Origin: a virus
Length of the DNA stretch: 25,752 bases
IMG/VR virus record: IMGVR_UViG_3300048009_000104
Coordinates: 1 to 25,752 of that record
Reading direction: 5' to 3' (one strand)
Part shown: positions 1-7,436 of the stretch, one piece after another
Position numbering within the stretch: the stretch's first letter is position 1
Layout: each line of letters opens with the position of its first letter
The notes under the pieces: generated by a model
The model's database searches: none
What the model saw: the letters and a program-made list of their open reading frames with translations, nothing else
Told to the model about the DNA's origin: nothing
Translations under genes and position numbers: made by a program

Positions 1-1128
1 CATCCGTTCTGCAACTTCTGTAGCTGTAGCAGGTGTTCTATTAGGGTCGCCCAGCATATCATTATACAGCGCACGCTTAATGTTATTGCGCATGTCAGAC
101 AGGATAAGGTTTGCCACATCAAACGAACCAGCAGCACGGATAGGCTGCAACCCATTAGATGTCGGTGACTTTGGAATGATCGTTCCGGGAACCAGATTGA
201 TACTGTCAGTGTTAATCACTCCATCATCGTCCATCTGGTAAATTCCAGAGATCGCCATTTGCGCATTCTCAAGGACAAGTTCGATTGTGAGGTTGGTTGT
301 TTTGATTGCGCTAAGCGAATTAACCAGTGGGCCGCGTCCGTAGACTTCCCCTGCTGCTTTCGACCAGCGGAAGCAAACAAAAGGATTTGACCCAGCACCT
401 TCTAAAACCTCCTGATGAATTAGCTCCTTGGTTTCTTTTTCGATAACGTAAAACCCATTACGCTCGACATTTGGTTTGTCATACAGACGACAGACAACCT
501 CGATGATCTTCACCTTTCTATCTGGTGAGTTCATCATTCTGTCTGTAATCACAGGCGGCAAGATGGCTTTCGGGTAAGCAATAGGCAGATCTTTACAACG
601 CAACTCACGCTCACGATAAACGTGATCGATGCGATCATCTGGCCCGTTTTCCAATACAATCTGTGGCAGTGGCACAGCGTTGAAGCGCACAGGATTTACC
701 GCGTCACCTTCTTCAACAAGTAGGCACCCAGTGCCAACTGCCAGATCAAGGAAACTCTCATGCGCTTCCTGACCGAAGTTTGAGTTCTGTATTATCTCAA
801 AGACATATTCGGTAACTTCATCAAGTTCGTTATCGATAGCTTCAGCTTGTGATTTATCTACCTCGGAGCCAGCAATAAAGTCAGCCCATCGTGCAAAGTT
901 TGGGCAGATGCCATTCTGTAAGCGTGATGCAAATTCCTGCACACCAACAACAGCAGTCTCGTCAAAGATACGATCATCCCTGCGTTGCCCTGCCGATGTT
1001 TTGGTAAAGCCCTCGCGCTGTGGCAGCGCGTACTCGTAACACTCATCAAACAAGCTCTCAAACAAAAGCCTGTGAGAGCGTGCTTTTTCATATCGCTGCA
1101 GATAGGTTTTGGCTATGCCGTCATGCAT
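1..1128 (-). CDS. Portal (T7-type head-to-tail connector), 3' part missing
   Basis: This frame stays open from an ATG at 1128 to the left edge, giving 376 codons without a stop. It begins MHDGIAKTYLQRYEKAR and contains RWSKAAGEVYGRGP and, at the very edge, RTPATATEVAERM. A basic amphipathic start, a W-x-K-x-x-G-E-x-Y-G-R-G-P-like segment and a T-A-T-E-V motif are typical of the podovirus head-to-tail connecting protein. In that family a ring of 12 subunits forms the DNA entry vertex and docks terminase. Family members are usually about 500-560 residues, so roughly a third is missing beyond the window. The start codon overlaps the stop of the 70-aa gene upstream (TAATG), which suggests translational coupling. 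Identification is firm; the exact subfamily is not. Confidence 0.9.
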   Translation of the reverse strand, partial: MHDGIAKTYLQRYEKARSHRLLFESLFDECYEYALPQREGFTKTSAGQRRDDRIFDETAVVGVQEFASRLQNGICPNFARWADFIAGSEVDKSQAEAIDNELDEVTEYVFEIIQNSNFGQEAHESFLDLAVGTGCLLVEEGDAVNPVRFNAVPLPQIVLENGPDDRIDHVYRERELRCKDLPIAYPKAILPPVITDRMMNSPDRKVKIIEVVCRLYDKPNVERNGFYVIEKETKELIHQEVLEGAGSNPFVCFRWSKAAGEVYGRGPLVNSLSAIKTTNLTIELVLENAQMAISGIYQMDDDGVINTDSINLVPGTIIPKSPTSNGLQPIRAAGSFDVANLILSDMRNNIKRALYNDMLGDPNRTPATATEVAERM

Positions 1129-1340
1129 TATTTATACTGATTGTAGTATCCGATGCCACCGCTAGAACTTGTTAGCAGTGATCGTTTGCCTACACCTTTC
1201 TTTTTGCGCTGAACTGTCTCTTCCAATGCCATGTCACGGTTGCGGCGTGCCTCGGCAGTTTCCTGAGCCATGCGATCTTTGCGATCCTGTTCGATAGACG
1301 GATCAGGGGCAGGCATCTTTGGTGATTGAAATACACACAT
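1128..1340 (-). CDS. Small virion-region protein with C-terminal RSLLT motif
   Basis: A 70-aa charged protein lies between terminase and portal. The first part is acidic and basic in alternation (PDPSIEQDRKDRMAQETAE) and is probably a helix. The end is GVGKRSLLTSSSGGIGYY followed by a short polar tail. Small proteins with a [KR]-x-S-x-L-L-T-like tail are often found next to podovirus portal genes, but I know no assigned function. A palindrome and -10-like box lie just upstream, so this may be the first gene of the portal transcript. AGAGGG lies 5 bases before the ATG. Its stop overlaps the portal start. The gene is well supported by context; its role is unknown. Confidence 0.75.
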   Translation of the reverse strand: MCVFQSPKMPAPDPSIEQDRKDRMAQETAEARRNRDMALEETVQRKKKGVGKRSLLTSSSGGIGYYNQYK

Positions 1341-1351
1341 GATTCCCTCTT

Positions 1352-1370
1352 ACTGTAATGCATTAATGCA
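1352..1370 (-). promoter_or_regulatory. Promoter with embedded palindromic operator before the portal operon
   Basis: The perfect palindrome TGCATTAATGCA lies at 1359-1370 in the 45-bp gap between large terminase and the 70-aa gene. Reading leftward it is followed after one base by TACAGT (1352-1357), which fits a -10 box. TTGTGC lies further upstream, 7 bases before the palindrome, but spacing to the -10 would be 20, so the -35 is weak. The same palindrome-to-(-10) arrangement occurs at the Cro promoter. It is likely an operator for the phage repressor; that assignment is inference. Confidence 0.6.
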
Positions 1371-1385
1371 AGACAACGCACAAAA

Positions 1386-2900
1386 TTACATTCTTGCCCA
1401 CAATCCTTGCCTGCGTTGTTTTGGTTGTCTGGTAAATACATCGTAGCTGCGCTTAGCTTGAAAGGCTTGAGACTGAGAGCCATGCCCCAATACCTGCCTG
1501 CCTTCACCTGCACCCAGCATCAAATATTGCAGTGCATCATGGATATGAGAGAAACGATTTTTATCAGGGCGGTCATCATATCGCTCCCCCGACACCTGTA
1601 TGCGGCGATACTGATAGCCACCCTCAAAACCTTTGATCAACTCCTTGCATCTGCGATCAACTAAAAATCCTGGTTGCCCCTCTATCATGCGTGTAAGGGT
1701 GCTGCTGACAGACTCAAGACGCAGAGATACATCATTGCTTGGGGCAGGGCGTGCCATCAATCCAGCACCGCGCAAGACTTGAAACGGGGTAGACTCATCA
1801 GTCTGTGCGCGGAAGTCACCAGCAGGATCACCAAAGATATTTATCTCACAGTTGGCATAACGCACTGCAATCTCTTGGCGCAGTAGTTCAGCAAAGCGAA
1901 CAATGCCCATATCAAATGCCACAATCTCTTGCAGGATAAGCCACCTGCCACGCACCTTCTGCCCAAACACAGCAGCAGGGGTCAGCCCAAAGTCGATACC
2001 AATAAACACAGGCATACCATCTGCTACTGGTATTTCCTCATCAGCAACGTGCTGATCAAAGGCAAACATATTGTAAACAGGCTTGCCATCTTGGATTGAG
2101 CCAAGACGGTTCATCACATACACATCAATCCAGCTTTTGCCCTTACCTTGGATTAGGTTTGGATAATAGCTGTCCAGCATGTGCTTCTGGTTTTCAGCTT
2201 CATCATTCGGCTTGTATTCTTTGATGCCGCCATCTTCTTCTTTAATTTCTCGCATGCCTGCTGGCTGCGTATAGAACGACCAGTTGTCAGGCTTGACCAG
2301 CATCTTGGCCTCATCCTTGTTGATGTGATCAGGGATAGGAACCTCGCCAGACATAATGGGCCACCAGTGATCTTCTTCTGGCGCATTGGTGTCAGCGATA
2401 ACGCCTGTCCAGCTTGGCCCACCCTCACGCATAGAAGGGAAACGCCCAACACGCATAGTGCAGGCATCGATGATTGACTTAGGTATCTCCCTAGCCTCAT
2501 TGATCCAAATGCCAGTAAGCTCCAGCGACAAGAGCTTCTTAACATCCTCGGGACGGTCAAGGGCTAGGAAGATTACTTCAAGGTCTAAGTCACCCTTTTT
2601 AATGTGATGCGTGTAAGGCACCGACCAGAGAAACTTGCCCCAGTCATTCTCTGGAAACCAGTCGAGCCAAGTCTTGATTGTAGTTGTTCTAAGCTGAGGG
2701 TTGGTGTTACGGATGATTGCCCATCTGCTTCTGCGCTTGCCATCCTCATTAGGCTTTTGAGCCAATGCACGGCGAAACACCTCAACGCAACAACCCACTG
2801 ACTTGCCAGAGCCAACTGGGCCGCGGATGCCTCGGAAGAATGTATCGTCCTTCATAAAGGATTTAAGTATCTCCCCATCCGGCTTGTACTTAAACTTCAT
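1386..2900 (-). CDS. terL: Terminase large subunit
   Basis: This 504-aa protein is the ATP-driven DNA packaging motor and headful or end nuclease. The N-terminal ATPase has a Walker A at residues 27-34 (GPVGSGKS) and a Walker B followed by the catalytic Glu in TGIWINEARE (about 129-138). The C-terminal RNase H-like nuclease shows three acidic motifs: FIGIDFG (Asp303), IFGDPAGD (Asp358) and HIHDALQY (Asp455). Length fits full-size podovirus and siphovirus terminases. Its ATG overlaps the preceding 64-aa gene by 11 bases. The terminase-small-subunit-like gene is not adjacent but about 4 kb upstream at 6709-7086. Function is secure. Confidence 0.96.
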   Translation of the reverse strand: MKFKYKPDGEILKSFMKDDTFFRGIRGPVGSGKSVGCCVEVFRRALAQKPNEDGKRRSRWAIIRNTNPQLRTTTIKTWLDWFPENDWGKFLWSVPYTHHIKKGDLDLEVIFLALDRPEDVKKLLSLELTGIWINEAREIPKSIIDACTMRVGRFPSMREGGPSWTGVIADTNAPEEDHWWPIMSGEVPIPDHINKDEAKMLVKPDNWSFYTQPAGMREIKEEDGGIKEYKPNDEAENQKHMLDSYYPNLIQGKGKSWIDVYVMNRLGSIQDGKPVYNMFAFDQHVADEEIPVADGMPVFIGIDFGLTPAAVFGQKVRGRWLILQEIVAFDMGIVRFAELLRQEIAVRYANCEINIFGDPAGDFRAQTDESTPFQVLRGAGLMARPAPSNDVSLRLESVSSTLTRMIEGQPGFLVDRRCKELIKGFEGGYQYRRIQVSGERYDDRPDKNRFSHIHDALQYLMLGAGEGRQVLGHGSQSQAFQAKRSYDVFTRQPKQRRQGLWARM

Positions 2901-3084
2901 TAACCTTCATGTCCTTACCGACTTTGATTAGACGCTCAACAGTCTCAGGACCGATGACAGCTATCATCTTGTCTGCCTCATAGTCGGTGCAGAACTCTCT
3001 TGGGTAATGCTTGAAGTGAACTTGCTTCACAATCTTACGCAGCACCTGCCGCTCTTCGATCTTCAAGGTGTGTAAGAAACTCAT
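2890..3084 (-). CDS. Conserved-type small protein upstream of terminase
   Basis: A 64-aa protein starts MSFLHTLKIEERQVLRKIV and contains KHYPREFCTDYEADKMI and the segment VIGPETVERLIKVGKDM. The pattern of a basic helix, a 'YP-x-E-F-x-T-x-x-E-A-D-K-x-I' stretch and an 'IGPETxxxLI' end is familiar from short genes adjacent to terminase in marine podoviruses. No function is known to me. It overlaps its upstream neighbour by ATGA and its downstream neighbour (terL) by 11 bases, so it is part of one tightly packed transcript. It could be a packaging accessory factor, but that is a guess from position only. Confidence 0.75.
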   Translation of the reverse strand: MSFLHTLKIEERQVLRKIVKQVHFKHYPREFCTDYEADKMIAVIGPETVERLIKVGKDMKVNEV

Positions 3085-3302
3085 CTGTATCGCTTTGCTG
3101 TTTGAGCCGCGCCCTTGGGCTGCTTGGAAAACTGTTTGCCAGCTTTGGTGTCCTTGCGCTTCTTGGCTGTAGACGCTGCATATTGTGAAGAGGACATATT
3201 CTTAATTGCTGCTGATGGCAGGTAACGCTCACCAGTTGCTTTCGGACCTTGCGTTGATGGCTTGCCAGACTTGGTGCGCCACTTCTGCTTTGTCCAATTC
3301 AT
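3081..3302 (-). CDS. Small basic protein, DUF5872-like
   Basis: The likely product has 73 residues and starts MNWTKQKWRTKSGKPS. It contains GERYLPSAAIKNMSSSQYAA and a Lys-rich end (KAGKQFSKQPKGAA). The W-x-x-Q-x-W-x-T-K-S-G-K-x-S and G-E-R-Y-L-P motifs resemble DUF5872, a short family seen in phages and other viruses; this is from memory and not verified. The frame is open back to 3419, but that upstream stretch is covered by the 55-aa gene in another frame, so the internal ATG at 3302 is preferred even though it has no clear Shine-Dalgarno. The ATGA overlap with the next gene suggests coupling. Function is unknown; the composition suggests nucleic-acid contact. Confidence 0.75.
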   Translation of the reverse strand: MNWTKQKWRTKSGKPSTQGPKATGERYLPSAAIKNMSSSQYAASTAKKRKDTKAGKQFSKQPKGAAQTAKRYR

Positions 3303-3324
3303 CAGGCTGCGTTGTGACTTTGCC

Positions 3325-3492
3325 CTAGCCACGGTATCCACCACCCTTGGCTTTGTATTGTTTAGCAAGCATCTGGGCTTTACGCGCCGACCATTGGCCC
3401 GGTCTGCCGCCCTTGCCACTAGCCTTGATCTTATTGAACAAGCTCTTGCGCATTGTAGGCTTGGTGTAATTACCTGCTGCGTTTACTGCCAT
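3325..3492 (-). CDS. Small basic protein (55 aa), short conserved-type phage gene
   Basis: A 55-codon gene starts MAVNAAGNYTKPTMRKSLF and contains GGRPGQWSARKAQMLAKQY, ending KAKGGGYRG. It has AGGAG six bases before the ATG, and the upstream gene's stop codon overlaps that site. The 'NAAGNYTKP-x-x-R-K-x-x-F', 'G-x-P-G-Q-W-S-A-R-K-A-Q' and 'K-A-K-G-G-G-Y' motifs are ones I recall from tiny genes of marine phages, always without function. It belongs to a run of small Lys/Arg-rich proteins between the 478-aa protein and terminase. Good RBS, close spacing and motif content make it convincing despite its size. Confidence 0.8.
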   Translation of the reverse strand: MAVNAAGNYTKPTMRKSLFNKIKASGKGGRPGQWSARKAQMLAKQYKAKGGGYRG

Positions 3493-3501
3493 GACAATCT
3501 C

Positions 3502-4173
3502 CTATGTTAAGAATGACCTGCGACCTGACCCTCTGGCATTTGCACTGCTTCTGCGTCTGTTCAGAGGAATCAATGATCTGCGTGTACCATCAGCAGCAGC
3601 AAGTTCCGCATCAGGGGCAGGGGCAGGTTGAGAGGCAACATTGTCTGATGGTTTGTCATTGTCACCAGATGCACGTTTCGTCATGGCTGCTGCTGCATCT
3701 GCAACAGGGTCACGCCCTGTCAATGATCCACTCTCATTGCGCGATCCAGTTACATTGCCATCCTTGTCGTAAACAGGTGTGCCACCAGCCCTCAGATCAC
3801 GAATAATTCTTTCAGCAAAGAAATCACTCACTGTGTCCAAAACATTAAATGCCATAGGACGCGCGATGATTTCCATCAGTGTCTTTGGATTGTTGCGCTG
3901 ATCTATGCGGTCTTGCACATTCTTGACTGCATTGTTCATAACAACAGCCTGCTGTGCTGACTTTCCTATCGGCGTGCGATTGGTTGGCCCACCTCTGGTA
4001 GCTGATGCAGGCTGATTGCTTGGACGGCTTGTAGGCTGAGGACGAGAGAAATCTCTCGCCCTTGTATCTCTTGGTGAACCACGACCACGTTCTCCATAGC
4101 TTGATCGGCTGCCAGATCTTGACGATCTACCGCTGCCAGTGCTGCTATATCCACCACCCCAATTATCAGGCAT
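3502..4173 (-). CDS. Low-complexity Ser/Arg/Gly-rich protein, possibly virion-associated
   Basis: This 223-aa protein has a disordered N-terminal third rich in Ser, Arg, Gly and Pro (residues 1-75). A more ordered middle follows, with VMNNAVKNVQDRIDQRNNP and FNVLDTVSDFFAERIIRDLR. The tail is again polar and ends RRSFLT. That tail resembles the KRSLLT motif of the 70-aa protein next to the portal. Its ATG overlaps the stop of the 38-aa gene upstream (TAATG). I recognise no enzyme or fold. Position among packaging genes and the shared tail suggest a minor structural or assembly protein, at low certainty. Confidence 0.7.
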   Translation of the reverse strand: MPDNWGGGYSSTGSGRSSRSGSRSSYGERGRGSPRDTRARDFSRPQPTSRPSNQPASATRGGPTNRTPIGKSAQQAVVMNNAVKNVQDRIDQRNNPKTLMEIIARPMAFNVLDTVSDFFAERIIRDLRAGGTPVYDKDGNVTGSRNESGSLTGRDPVADAAAAMTKRASGDNDKPSDNVASQPAPAPDAELAAADGTRRSLIPLNRRRSSANARGSGRRSFLT

Positions 4174-4289
4174 TACTTTTTCCTGCGCAGCTTAGGGTTA
4201 GACATCTGTGGCTTTTTAGCTGCGGCCTTCTTTGCTGCTGCTTTACCTTTAGCTGTGTAAGGGAATTTCTTTCCGGCTACGTTAGGCAT
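4173..4289 (-). CDS. Tiny Lys/Ala-rich protein (38 aa)
   Basis: A 38-codon gene starts MPNVAGKKFPYTAKGKAAA and ends MSNPKLRRKK. Nearly half of the residues are Lys, Arg or Ala, so it is strongly basic. AGGA lies upstream at usable spacing. It overlaps the preceding gene by 8 bases and the following gene by the TAATG stop-start pair. The start 'MPNV-x-G-K-K-[FY]-P-Y-T-x-K-G-K' is one I recall from short phage proteins. It may be a DNA-binding or condensation peptide; that is an inference from charge only. Confidence 0.7.
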   Translation of the reverse strand: MPNVAGKKFPYTAKGKAAAKKAAAKKPQMSNPKLRRKK

Positions 4290-4581
4290 TGGCTTTGTTC
4301 CTCTTGCTAATTGCTTTTCCCTTTCTTACTGCATCCGCTTTTGAGGATGCCCCCCACGCCCGAAGGGAGAGAAGCAGGCGTGTGGGACGCCCTTTGCTGT
4401 CACGCTCTGGGCCTCTCATGTTGCCCATGCGCTGCAGAAAAGAAGCACGTCTTGGATTGTCACCGGACTTTACGGGGGCTTTGAGTTTGCCGCCTTTGTA
4501 AGAGGCGCGACCTCTGGCGTTGAGACCACCTTTGGGGTTCTTGCCTGCTTTCCTTGTCCATGCTGGTGTCTTTGGTGCCAT
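4282..4581 (-). CDS. Small basic protein, DUF6321-like
   Basis: This 99-aa protein starts MAPKTPAWTRKAGKNPKGGL and continues NARGRASYKGGKLKAPVKSG, then RRASFLQRMGNMRGPERD and LLLSLRAWGASSKADA. The ordered blocks W-x-R-x-x-G-K-x-P-x-G-G-L-N-x-x-G, K-L-K-A-P-V, R-R-x-S-F-x-x-R-M and W-x-x resemble DUF6321, a phage family of unknown function; this is recalled and not checked. Its ATG overlaps the stop of the 478-aa gene (TAATG). Net charge is strongly positive. It likely acts in the virion or on DNA, but no direct evidence is visible. Confidence 0.78.
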   Translation of the reverse strand: MAPKTPAWTRKAGKNPKGGLNARGRASYKGGKLKAPVKSGDNPRRASFLQRMGNMRGPERDSKGRPTRLLLSLRAWGASSKADAVRKGKAISKRNKANA

Positions 4582-6017
4582 TAGTTTTTACTGCTCCCAA
4601 ATGGTGAAACAAAATCTAGAATTGATGGCACTTCAGTGCCGTGCATAATTTCAGCTTCAAATTTGTTCAGCCCACCAGTTAATACATTGCCAGTTTGAGC
4701 AACGCCCATTGCCTGATCAGGCGAAATGATTTTAGTTTTTTCCAAGCCTTTTATGTAATCCAAATCTAATTCATCAGCTTGTGCTGATGGAAAGAGTGCT
4801 TCCATTGCAATATCAAAGAATCCTTTGCGCTCATCATCCATAGGGCCGCTAGGGAATGAAGGCTCTATGTCATTGCGCTCAAACCAATCGGGGCGAGGGC
4901 GAGGAATGTAGTTGTCCAATGTCTCAGTAGTGGCAATCATCACAGGTTCTATTGGTTCATTAACCACAGAAGAAAAGGCGCGATTGCCAGTAAGAACAGA
5001 TGCAATGGTGGTTGCATCAAACCCGATCTCTTCCATCACATCACCTACGCTGTCACCAAACTCAGCTAGGAATGACGGAGAGTCGTATTTGTTTGTGAGT
5101 GTATATCCACCCTGTCCATCAACATTGCGGTTGACGACATACCTGCCCATAAAATTATTTAAGGACTCAGGCAGCGTGCCATTGTAGGCATTCGGATTAC
5201 CAAGGTTGATACGTACCTTGCGCCCAACATCACGGCTGTCATCTTCGTAATCACGACTACCAAGAACAAAAGACAGATTATGTATCTTGGTAAAGTTACC
5301 AATGCCTGACGTTAGTGTTTCGTAAATAGCTTTGGCATTACCACTCATGCCTTTGTACTGCTGCTCATATTGTTCAGCAGTTAAGGCGACATCATCAGGG
5401 GTGCGATAATAATTTTGATCATAAGAATCTACCAAATGCACATCACCATTTGGTTGCAATTCAAATGAACCAGCACCGATAGTCGCATACGATCTTTCAG
5501 CAGCACTCATGTTTAACATCGCTGAGTCAGCCATCTGGTTGCCAGAACGAATGCCGAAAGATGCAATGTCTCCGTAAGCTGGCTTATCAAAGCTGCCAGC
5601 CCCAAGACGCCGATACATATTTAAAAAGAAATCTAGCTCATCAGGTTGCATCGCATCTTCAGTAATAGGCATTTGCTCTTTCATTAAATCGCCCATCAAT
5701 ACATCTGAGATGGCGGCTTTTGCTGGCGTACTTGTCACCAGATCTACCAGCTTGCCAAGCGTTGTACCTGCCGCACCAGCCTGTCTAGGCTTAGGAGTGG
5801 GCAGGGTTATGTTCACCATGTCATTGTCTATGATGCCAGCACGCACTTTCTTTTGTGTGTACTCATCAAGCTGCGCAACACGATCAGCAGCATCATCAGC
5901 ATAGAAGTAATCAAAGACTCTCCGCAGGACGCCATTCGTTTCCTGCGGCATGGGTTCGCTTTCATCCCAGTTAAATGCGCCAGCAAGAAAGCCTGTTGTG
6001 TAACGAGAGTTGTCCAT
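4581..6017 (-). CDS. Unknown 478-aa protein, first gene of the packaging transcript
   Basis: A full-length 478-aa ORF starts MDNSRYTTGFLAGAFNWDES. I recognise no family. It is mixed alpha/beta in composition with no membrane segment or signal peptide. A central part contains ITLTSGIGN-like small-residue stretches, LSFVLGSRDY and NLGNPNAYNGTLPESLNN, and it ends FVSPFGSSKN. Its size, lack of catalytic motifs that I can name and position ahead of the terminase genes suggest a virion or assembly protein. There is no Shine-Dalgarno before the ATG; a -10-like GATACT ends 7 bases upstream, so the message may be leaderless. Its stop is coupled to the next gene (TAATG). Confidence 0.8.
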   Translation of the reverse strand: MDNSRYTTGFLAGAFNWDESEPMPQETNGVLRRVFDYFYADDAADRVAQLDEYTQKKVRAGIIDNDMVNITLPTPKPRQAGAAGTTLGKLVDLVTSTPAKAAISDVLMGDLMKEQMPITEDAMQPDELDFFLNMYRRLGAGSFDKPAYGDIASFGIRSGNQMADSAMLNMSAAERSYATIGAGSFELQPNGDVHLVDSYDQNYYRTPDDVALTAEQYEQQYKGMSGNAKAIYETLTSGIGNFTKIHNLSFVLGSRDYEDDSRDVGRKVRINLGNPNAYNGTLPESLNNFMGRYVVNRNVDGQGGYTLTNKYDSPSFLAEFGDSVGDVMEEIGFDATTIASVLTGNRAFSSVVNEPIEPVMIATTETLDNYIPRPRPDWFERNDIEPSFPSGPMDDERKGFFDIAMEALFPSAQADELDLDYIKGLEKTKIISPDQAMGVAQTGNVLTGGLNKFEAEIMHGTEVPSILDFVSPFGSSKN

Positions 6018-6024
6018 AGACGCG

Positions 6025-6054
6025 AGTATCTAAGGGCAATGAAGAAAAGCGCAA
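6025..6054 (-). promoter_or_regulatory. Candidate promoter for the leftward packaging operon
   Basis: Reading leftward, TTGCGC (6049-6054) and GATACT (6025-6030) are separated by 18 bases. The -10 ends only 7 bases before the ATG at 6017, so transcription would begin at or next to the start codon. No TGCATTAATGCA palindrome is present here. Match to consensus is moderate. Confidence 0.35.
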
Positions 6055-6089
6055 CGCACATTTGCCACAATTAAGTGAGATACTTTCCC

Positions 6090-6629
6090 ATGAAAAAAAT
6101 AATATTCATTGCCCCGTTCCTGTTCGTGCTGCTGTTCAGCTTTCGCATTGACTATCTAGGCAAGCTGATAAGAGCAGAAGGCGCAGAAGCATTAAGCTAT
6201 CCAGACAGGGTGGCTATCTATCTCTACAACATACCAATGGCTGTAGGCGGTTTGTTGATAGGTTGCCCAGAGGTTGCACTTGAAACTCTGGCATTGATGC
6301 TGCCAATGGACAGAAACAAAACCTATGTGGTTGATAGCGACTTCGCCCTATCAAGCCCACGCATCAAACGCATAGTGGATAACTATCAGCCAGCTATGGG
6401 GCGGGTGCCTATAGGCAAGGTCAGATACGATGACCTGCGAGTAACATTAGCAGTAGGAGGGGGCGGGCTTACATGCAGCAAGACGGAATGCCGCATTAAG
6501 GTGCATGTCGCATACTCAGAGAACGCAGCTAAAGTATTCTGGATAGACGAGGCAATATTCAGCGGATTGCAAGATCTTGGCTGGCTAAACCCATATTGGC
6601 TGGAGTATCGGTTTGATCGAACCTTGTGA
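6090..6629 (+). CDS. Lone membrane-anchored or exported protein (moron candidate)
   Basis: This is the only plus-strand gene among leftward genes. From the ATG at 6090 it has 179 residues and starts MKKIIFIAPFLFVLLFSF, a signal-anchor-like segment with Lys residues before a hydrophobic core. A second hydrophobic stretch spans about residues 41-70 (IYLYNIPMAVGGLLIGC). The rest is soluble-looking with two Cys in GGGLTCSKTECRIKVHV. A GTG start at 6075 is possible but would put five residues before the signal. A terminator-like hairpin follows. Isolated, opposite-strand, self-contained genes in prophages are often lysogenic conversion genes; no function can be assigned here. Confidence 0.75.
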   Translation: MKKIIFIAPFLFVLLFSFRIDYLGKLIRAEGAEALSYPDRVAIYLYNIPMAVGGLLIGCPEVALETLALMLPMDRNKTYVVDSDFALSSPRIKRIVDNYQPAMGRVPIGKVRYDDLRVTLAVGGGGLTCSKTECRIKVHVAYSENAAKVFWIDEAIFSGLQDLGWLNPYWLEYRFDRTL

Positions 6630-6645
6630 GAGAAAAATGCTTGGG

Positions 6646-6679
6646 CTGGACCTATTGCGTTGGTCTAGCGTCCGTTTTT
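6646..6679 (+). terminator. Probable terminator of the lone plus-strand gene
   Basis: CTGGACC (6646-6652) pairs with GGTCTAG (6662-6668) through seven positions including one G-T wobble, with a 9-base loop. A run of five T lies at 6675-6679, six bases past the stem. It is suboptimal but well placed, 17 bases after the stop. Confidence 0.45.
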
Positions 6680-6708
6680 CCCCCCACCCCCTCGCTATCA
6701 TCACATGG

Positions 6709-7086
6709 CTAGGACAGGTCAATCGACACTTGTATATCACCAGCATGTAGATGCATGTGCTTGTCTGCGGCCTTGTATCCAGCCCTGTCCAAGATATCCT
6801 TGCTGGCCTCAAGCTGGACGTACTCACTCTTGGCACCCTGCGCCAGTTGCAACACCTTAGCAGCAGCAACCGTAGCATTCAGTCCAATACTCTCACCCAC
6901 CCGTTGCATCATGTACGCTTGAACGTGCGGTAGCTTCAAAGCCTTGCTGGCTGTCACTCTGCCGCTTTGTCCATTGGCATACCCTGCCTCTGCTGCTGCT
7001 TGTGTGATGCTACATCCAGTAGCTACCATCGTATCAACCAGTGCCATCTGTTTCGGTGTGCATTTCCTTGACGTTACATCGCTCAT
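6709..7086 (-). CDS. terS: Terminase small subunit-like protein
   Basis: The 125-aa product starts MSDVTSRKCTPKQMALVDTM. It has a helix-turn-helix-like segment, GCSITQAAAEAGYANGQSG, followed by a long helical part with SEYVQLEASKDILDRAGYK. This is the layout of small terminases: an N-terminal DNA-binding HTH and a helical oligomerisation region ending near 'D-I-L-D-R-A-G-x-x'. In such phages TerS recognises the packaging site and regulates TerL. The frame is open to an ATG at 7164, but AAGAGG stands 8 bases before the ATG at 7086 and the upstream extension is low-complexity C-rich DNA, so 7086 is preferred. It is separated from terL by about 3.8 kb. Confidence 0.82.
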   Translation of the reverse strand: MSDVTSRKCTPKQMALVDTMVATGCSITQAAAEAGYANGQSGRVTASKALKLPHVQAYMMQRVGESIGLNATVAAAKVLQLAQGAKSEYVQLEASKDILDRAGYKAADKHMHLHAGDIQVSIDLS

Positions 7087-7301
7087 ATCGTTTGCCTCTT
7101 CATCAGCCCCCCCTGTCATCCCCCCCATCACTAGCTGCTCGTTCATCCGTCCGTCAACGTACATTTGTCCATCTTTGCCCTCGACACTGCCATGCCCTGC
7201 GCATCACAAGCCAACAGCCTTATTACCTTTTCTAAAGAGGACTAGCTAAAAAGGAGAAGATATCCAACAGGACGCTGGCAAGTTGCCACTGTGGCTTGTT
7301 C

Positions 7302-7342
7302 TTACAGCTTTACATCTGTCATTTGTCTCTGCCGTCTCCTGC
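7302..7342 (-). repeat. Inverted vestigial copy of the RBS and start of the next early gene
   Basis: On the minus strand, CAGGAGAC, then AGACAAATG, then codons reading M-T-D-V-K-L-stop occur here. The plus strand at 7604-7640 has CAGGAGACAGACAAATG followed by M-S-D-V-K-L. About 26 of 31 aligned bases agree, apart from a short insertion. The six-codon frame is not a real gene; it looks like an inverted, decayed duplicate. Confidence 0.5.
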
Positions 7343-7436
7343 TAACCAACGGTCTGTACGCACCACTCTGCCATCCAATAGCACAACAATCTGTCGATAA
7401 CAGAGTCAAGCCGCTGTCGTATTACATCTAGTGATC

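Noticed and set aside
2153-2815. Two minus-strand open frames within the terminase gene
   Set aside because: They lie out of frame inside terL, have no RBS and no recognisable domains.
3303-3419. N-terminal extension of the DUF5872-like gene
   Set aside because: It overlaps the 55-aa gene in another frame, which has RBS and motif support.
7087-7164. 26-residue N-terminal extension of the small terminase
   Set aside because: The DNA is C-rich and low-complexity, and the better RBS is before 7086.
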